A DNA stretch of 33,372 bases from Williamsia sp. (GTDB taxonomy: Bacteria; Actinomycetota; Actinomycetes; Mycobacteriales; Mycobacteriaceae). The notes beneath the pieces were generated by a model. The model ran no database searches. It saw nothing but the letters and a program-made list of their open reading frames with translations, and was not told the origin of the DNA. This document shows positions 30,670 to 33,372 of the stretch, one piece after another. The position numbers and the translations under genes were made by a program. The stretch covers positions 1-33,372 of the forward strand of contig NZ_JAEMTF010000050.1 in NCBI RefSeq assembly GCF_016462415.1, in the 5' to 3' direction. Numbering within the stretch: position 1 is the stretch's first letter; every line of letters begins with the position of its first letter.

Positions 30670-31272
30670 ATGACCATCACCGAATCGCTGGCGACCGCAT
30701 TGGCCACACTGACCCAGGCGCTCGATCAACCCGGCGCCGACATTGCAGTCGGCCTCGATCGATTGACCGCGGACGCTGCGGCCTCGATACCGAGCTACAA
30801 GGGGCTCAGTATCATTGTTTCCCAATCGGAACCACCCTTTGCCGTCACGGTTCTGGCCAGTGGCAACCAACCCGGCGAGATCCGCACATCGCTCCGCTTC
30901 ACGATTCGCGCCGAGGGTGGCGGTCACGAACATCCACCCGTTGATCTCATCTTCTACGGCGGTTCGCCGGGCACCTTCGTCGATCTGGCGGCTGACATCG
31001 CCTGGCTCACGAACCAGCCGTTGGATGCCCTGACGCTCGACGAGCACCTGACCGTCACGGCCGCATCCGATATCGCCACCCAGCTCGATGCCGCTTCGGA
31101 GATCAACCAGGCAATCGGCGTCCTCATCGGACGCGGGCTGACCCCTCACGAGGCGGTTCTGCGACTCGAGCAGATCGTCGGCGACAACGCCACTGACCGA
31201 CACGGCGCCGCTCGAATCGTTCTGGACACGATGGTGTCTCGATCGCCCCCATGGGATCAGACGTCGATGTGA
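30670..31272 (+). CDS. ANTAR-domain protein with unknown N-terminal domain
   Basis: A 200-residue protein. The C-terminal ANTAR domain (about 138-190: LDAASEINQAIGVLIGRGLTPHEAVLRLEQIVGDNATDR) is shorter than usual. The N-terminal ~130 residues (GLSIIVSQSEPPFAVTVLASG, DLIFYGGSPGTFVDLAADIAWL) form an alpha/beta domain not recognised as GAF. An RNA-binding antitermination role is likely from the ANTAR part; the trigger is unknown. GGAG lies 10 nt before the ATG. It follows the GAF-ANTAR gene. Confidence 0.85.
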   Translation: MTITESLATALATLTQALDQPGADIAVGLDRLTADAAASIPSYKGLSIIVSQSEPPFAVTVLASGNQPGEIRTSLRFTIRAEGGGHEHPPVDLIFYGGSPGTFVDLAADIAWLTNQPLDALTLDEHLTVTAASDIATQLDAASEINQAIGVLIGRGLTPHEAVLRLEQIVGDNATDRHGAARIVLDTMVSRSPPWDQTSM

Positions 31273-31294
31273 TGGTCTCCGTCGGGTGTTCGAG

Positions 31295-32191
31295 TCACGG
31301 GACAGGCCGCCGACCACCCAGGGTCACCGTGGCCACGCCGGCGATCACCACAAGACCGCCGAAGAGCTCCGCGACAACCGGGGCCTCGTCAAGCCACACG
31401 AACGCGATCAGTGTTGCCACCGCGGGAACAAGGTAGAGCAGTGACGTCGACGTCGCGACCGGCACTCGCGACACCGTGTATCCCCACATCACGAATCCGA
31501 GCGCGGACGGTACGAGTCCGAGGTAGACCGCTGCCCACCACGCGCCCGCATCGGCGTCGGCGAGGTCCGCCCATGCGAGACCTGCGAACGGCACGGTTGC
31601 GACGACTCCGACAACCATCCCGTACGTCGCCACCTCCAGACCGGTGTGCCGACGCAGCAGAGGCTTGGTCAACGGGTGATAGATCCCCTGGACGACGGCC
31701 GCAGCGACCACGATCCAGATCGCCGACGTGACGGAGATGTCCGATCGTGCGGTCGACACCAGTACGACACCGACGACGGCCACGACACTTCCGGCGACCT
31801 TCACGATGGTGAGTCGTTCGCCGAAAACCCCTGCGGCGATGGCGATGCTGACCAACGGCGCGGTGGCCACGATGATGCTGGCGGTCCCGGCCGGCACATG
31901 TAACTCACCCCAGTTAAGCAGCACTTGATACGCGGCCATACCGAAGAAGCCGCACGCCACGACCAGCGGCAGTTCACGACGCGCCGGCAGTCGCATACCC
32001 GTGAACGGTGCGATCGACAGCAGTGCGAGAGCGGCGACCACCAGGCGCACGAGCGACAGACCGACCACACCCAGTTCCGGTGCGGCCACCCTGATGGCGG
32101 GAAATGCGCTGGCCCAGGAGATCACAACCACAGCACCGGCCAGCGTGGTGGCAAAGGTGCTCGCGGTGAGGGACGGATGACTACCGGGCAT
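31295..32191 (-). CDS. DMT-superfamily (EamA) transporter
   Basis: A 298-residue membrane protein with two EamA repeats and about ten transmembrane helices, as in RhaT/YdcZ-type drug/metabolite transporters. The first repeat starts with LAGAVVVISWASAFPAIRVAA. The second follows about residue 150 with WIVVAAAVVQGIYHPLTKPLLRR, and GLVPSALGFVMWGYTVSRVPVATSTSLLYLVPAVATLIAFVWLDE is very typical. It probably exports a metabolite, amino acid or drug across the inner membrane. It is divergent from a LysR-type regulator, with 71 bp between the starts if the GTG at 32263 is used. Confidence 0.92.
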   Translation of the reverse strand: MPGSHPSLTASTFATTLAGAVVVISWASAFPAIRVAAPELGVVGLSLVRLVVAALALLSIAPFTGMRLPARRELPLVVACGFFGMAAYQVLLNWGELHVPAGTASIIVATAPLVSIAIAAGVFGERLTIVKVAGSVVAVVGVVLVSTARSDISVTSAIWIVVAAAVVQGIYHPLTKPLLRRHTGLEVATYGMVVGVVATVPFAGLAWADLADADAGAWWAAVYLGLVPSALGFVMWGYTVSRVPVATSTSLLYLVPAVATLIAFVWLDEAPVVAELFGGLVVIAGVATVTLGGRRPVP

Positions 32192-32244
32192 GGTTCAGCC
32201 TGCGCCACCGGTTCAGGAATCACCATTTACTTGTTGTGACTGTG

Positions 32245-32265
32245 CACGTAACGTCCGGTTACGTG
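32245..32265. promoter_or_regulatory. 21-bp inverted repeat overlapping the LysR start
   Basis: CACGTAAC-gtccg-GTTACGTG is a perfect inverted repeat with the T-N11-A spacing typical of LysR-type sites. The GTG proposed as the LysR start lies at its right edge. It is the likely autoregulatory site and may also activate or repress the divergent transporter gene. Confidence 0.7.
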
Positions 32266-33189
32266 TTGGATCCTCGCCGATTGCGAATGTTGGCCGAGCT
32301 CGGACGGCTGGGGACGATAGCGGCTGTGGCGAGACAACTGCATCAGACGGCCCCCGGAGTCTCGATGCAACTGGCTGCGCTGGAGAGGGAGGTCGGTGTC
32401 GCACTGACCGAGAAGAACGGGCGAAATCTTCGGCTCACCCCCGCGGGACGCGTTCTCGCCGACCATGGCGCCGACGTCGTCGAGCGACTGACTCTCGCCG
32501 AGATGGAAGTCCAGGCCCTCCGCGACGGCACAGCGGGCACGTACCGGGTTGCGGCGTTCCCCTCCGCCGCGCGCACCATCGTCGCGGCGATGTGGTCCAC
32601 CCTGCGCGGGCCCGGACGCATCCCCCTCCAGCTCGAACTGGTCGAGATGGAACCCGACGAATCCATGGCCGCCCTGCGATCCGGTGACGCGGATCTTGCG
32701 CTGACACATACATATTCGATCATGGAGCCGGTCGACACGCGCAGGGTCTCGCTGTCGCCGCTACGGGTGGAACCAGTCTGGCTGGCCGTGCCCACGACCC
32801 GGCAGTCTGCCGCGCCCGCAAACCTTCACGACTACGCCGACGACGACTGGCTGGCGCCTCGACGCGAGAGCAGCTGCTTCGACATGACCTCCCGCGCGTG
32901 CGGCGTCGCAGGTTTCGTTCCCCGTGTTGTCGCCGAGGCCACCGACTTCGCCGTACTTCTCGCGCTCGTCGACGCGGGTGTCGGCGTCGCACTGGTCCCG
33001 GACCTGGCCATCGACAGGTTGCCTGCCGGGGTTCGGCTGCTCCCACTCGAGCAACCGGTGAACCGGCACATCTTCTCCGCCACGCGCGCCACTTCGGCTA
33101 CGGACCCCGGGCTCGCACACTTGCGGGAAGCCATCGGTGACGCCTCGGCCGCTCTGGACCGCGAGCATGTCGGTCGTCCCCGTCGCTGA
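32263..33189 (+). CDS. LysR-family transcriptional regulator
   Basis: A 308-residue LysR-type regulator. The N-terminal winged helix is typical (LDPRRLRMLAELGRLGTIAAVARQLHQTAPGVSMQLAALEREVG), followed by a two-lobed periplasmic-binding-like effector domain ending in VGVALVPDLAID and a proline-turn C-terminus. GTG 32263 gives the standard LysR start; GTG 32236 would add nine residues across the operator. It is divergent from the EamA transporter, so control of export in response to a small molecule is likely. This is the LysE/EamA-type pairing known for amino-acid exporters. Confidence 0.88.
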   Translation: MLDPRRLRMLAELGRLGTIAAVARQLHQTAPGVSMQLAALEREVGVALTEKNGRNLRLTPAGRVLADHGADVVERLTLAEMEVQALRDGTAGTYRVAAFPSAARTIVAAMWSTLRGPGRIPLQLELVEMEPDESMAALRSGDADLALTHTYSIMEPVDTRRVSLSPLRVEPVWLAVPTTRQSAAPANLHDYADDDWLAPRRESSCFDMTSRACGVAGFVPRVVAEATDFAVLLALVDAGVGVALVPDLAIDRLPAGVRLLPLEQPVNRHIFSATRATSATDPGLAHLREAIGDASAALDREHVGRPRR

Positions 33190-33259
33190 CCCGCCATCGA
33201 TGAACGGCCGCCTGCGCCTCGATGGTGGATGAGAACTCACCTGACGACCGCGTGCGGAC

Positions 33260-33372
33260 TCAGTCGTTCGCCAGCAACCGCTGATGCGTCTCGGCCCACT
33301 GCGCCAACGCCAACACTGGTCCGGTCGCAAGCGATTCACCGAGGTCGGTCAACTTGTACACGGCCCCGTCGT
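33260..33372 (-). CDS. HxlR-family regulator, C-terminal part (cut by window edge)
   Basis: The last 37 codons of a gene entering from the right edge: DGAVYKLTDLGESLATGPVLALAQWAETHQRLLAND, ending with TGA at 33260. The YxLTxxGxSL and QWAE pattern is the HxlR winged-helix end. It is a second member of this family in the window. The start and function lie outside. Confidence 0.75.
   Translation of the reverse strand, partial: DGAVYKLTDLGESLATGPVLALAQWAETHQRLLAND

Noticed and set aside
33194-33225. CCATCGA / TCGATGG inverted repeat behind the LysR gene
   Set aside because: Only 7 bp with an 18-nt loop; may be a weak terminator between convergent genes but not strong enough to list.
1-33372. 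CRISPR array, insertion sequence, rRNA or complete tRNA
   Set aside because: No regularly spaced repeats, transposase motifs or full cloverleaf were found.

Overview
The window is high-GC DNA from an actinobacterium, probably of the Mycobacteriales (Gordonia, Rhodococcus or Williamsia type). Evidence for this is strong GC bias at third codon positions, frequent GTG starts, several likely leaderless promoters, paired ANTAR proteins and MmyB-type XRE regulators. The genus is an inference. About 33 intact protein genes, three broken genes and one gene cut by the right edge can be supported. No rRNA, intact tRNA, CRISPR array or insertion sequence was seen.

Layout. Positions 1-1031 look like the end of an integrated mobile element: a ParA-type ATPase, a perfect 16-bp palindrome upstream of it, and then a 45-nt 3' fragment of a tRNA-Pro gene (1032-1076) followed by what looks like that tRNA's own terminator. 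This is the expected distal attachment site, so the element lies to the left and older chromosome to the right. From 1685 to 14576 there are small divergent regulator/enzyme modules: an SDR-like protein with a 3-hydroxyisobutyrate dehydrogenase-like enzyme facing an XRE regulator, TetR with an alpha/beta hydrolase, TetR with an ABC-2-like membrane protein, MarR with an amidohydrolase, HxlR with an atypical SDR, and MarR plus a membrane protein with a flavin monooxygenase. Most of these control regions carry a clear inverted repeat between the divergent starts. At about 6925 a deletion has joined the front of a TRIC-type channel gene to the back of an SDR gene.

From 15053 to 16831 there are small membrane proteins, one of only 42 residues, and a DUF1349 protein. 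From 16912 to 24136 lies a probable catabolic cluster: NmrA-like protein, SDR, alpha/beta hydrolase, TetR regulator, and then a tight operon of FAH-family hydrolase, VOC-fold dioxygenase-like protein and class A flavin monooxygenase. The same 15-bp motif lies at the promoters of both halves and probably makes them one regulon. The order suggests ring hydroxylation, ring cleavage and hydrolysis of an aromatic or cyclic substrate that cannot be named from sequence.

From 24208 to the end: a RidA-family gene broken by one in-frame TGA, preceded by a 22-bp palindrome; an SDR divergent from a second MmyB-type XRE regulator; a TetR/quinone oxidoreductase pair; an AT-rich unknown gene; two ANTAR-domain regulators in a row; a DMT-family exporter divergent from a LysR regulator; and the tail of an HxlR regulator at the edge.

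The strongest points for a second look are the tRNA-Pro attachment scar, the shared operator of the catabolic cluster, the near-symmetrical 36-bp leaderless divergent promoter at 12981-13016, the nonsense-mutated RidA gene, the gene-fusion scar, and two SDR-fold proteins that have lost the catalytic residues.
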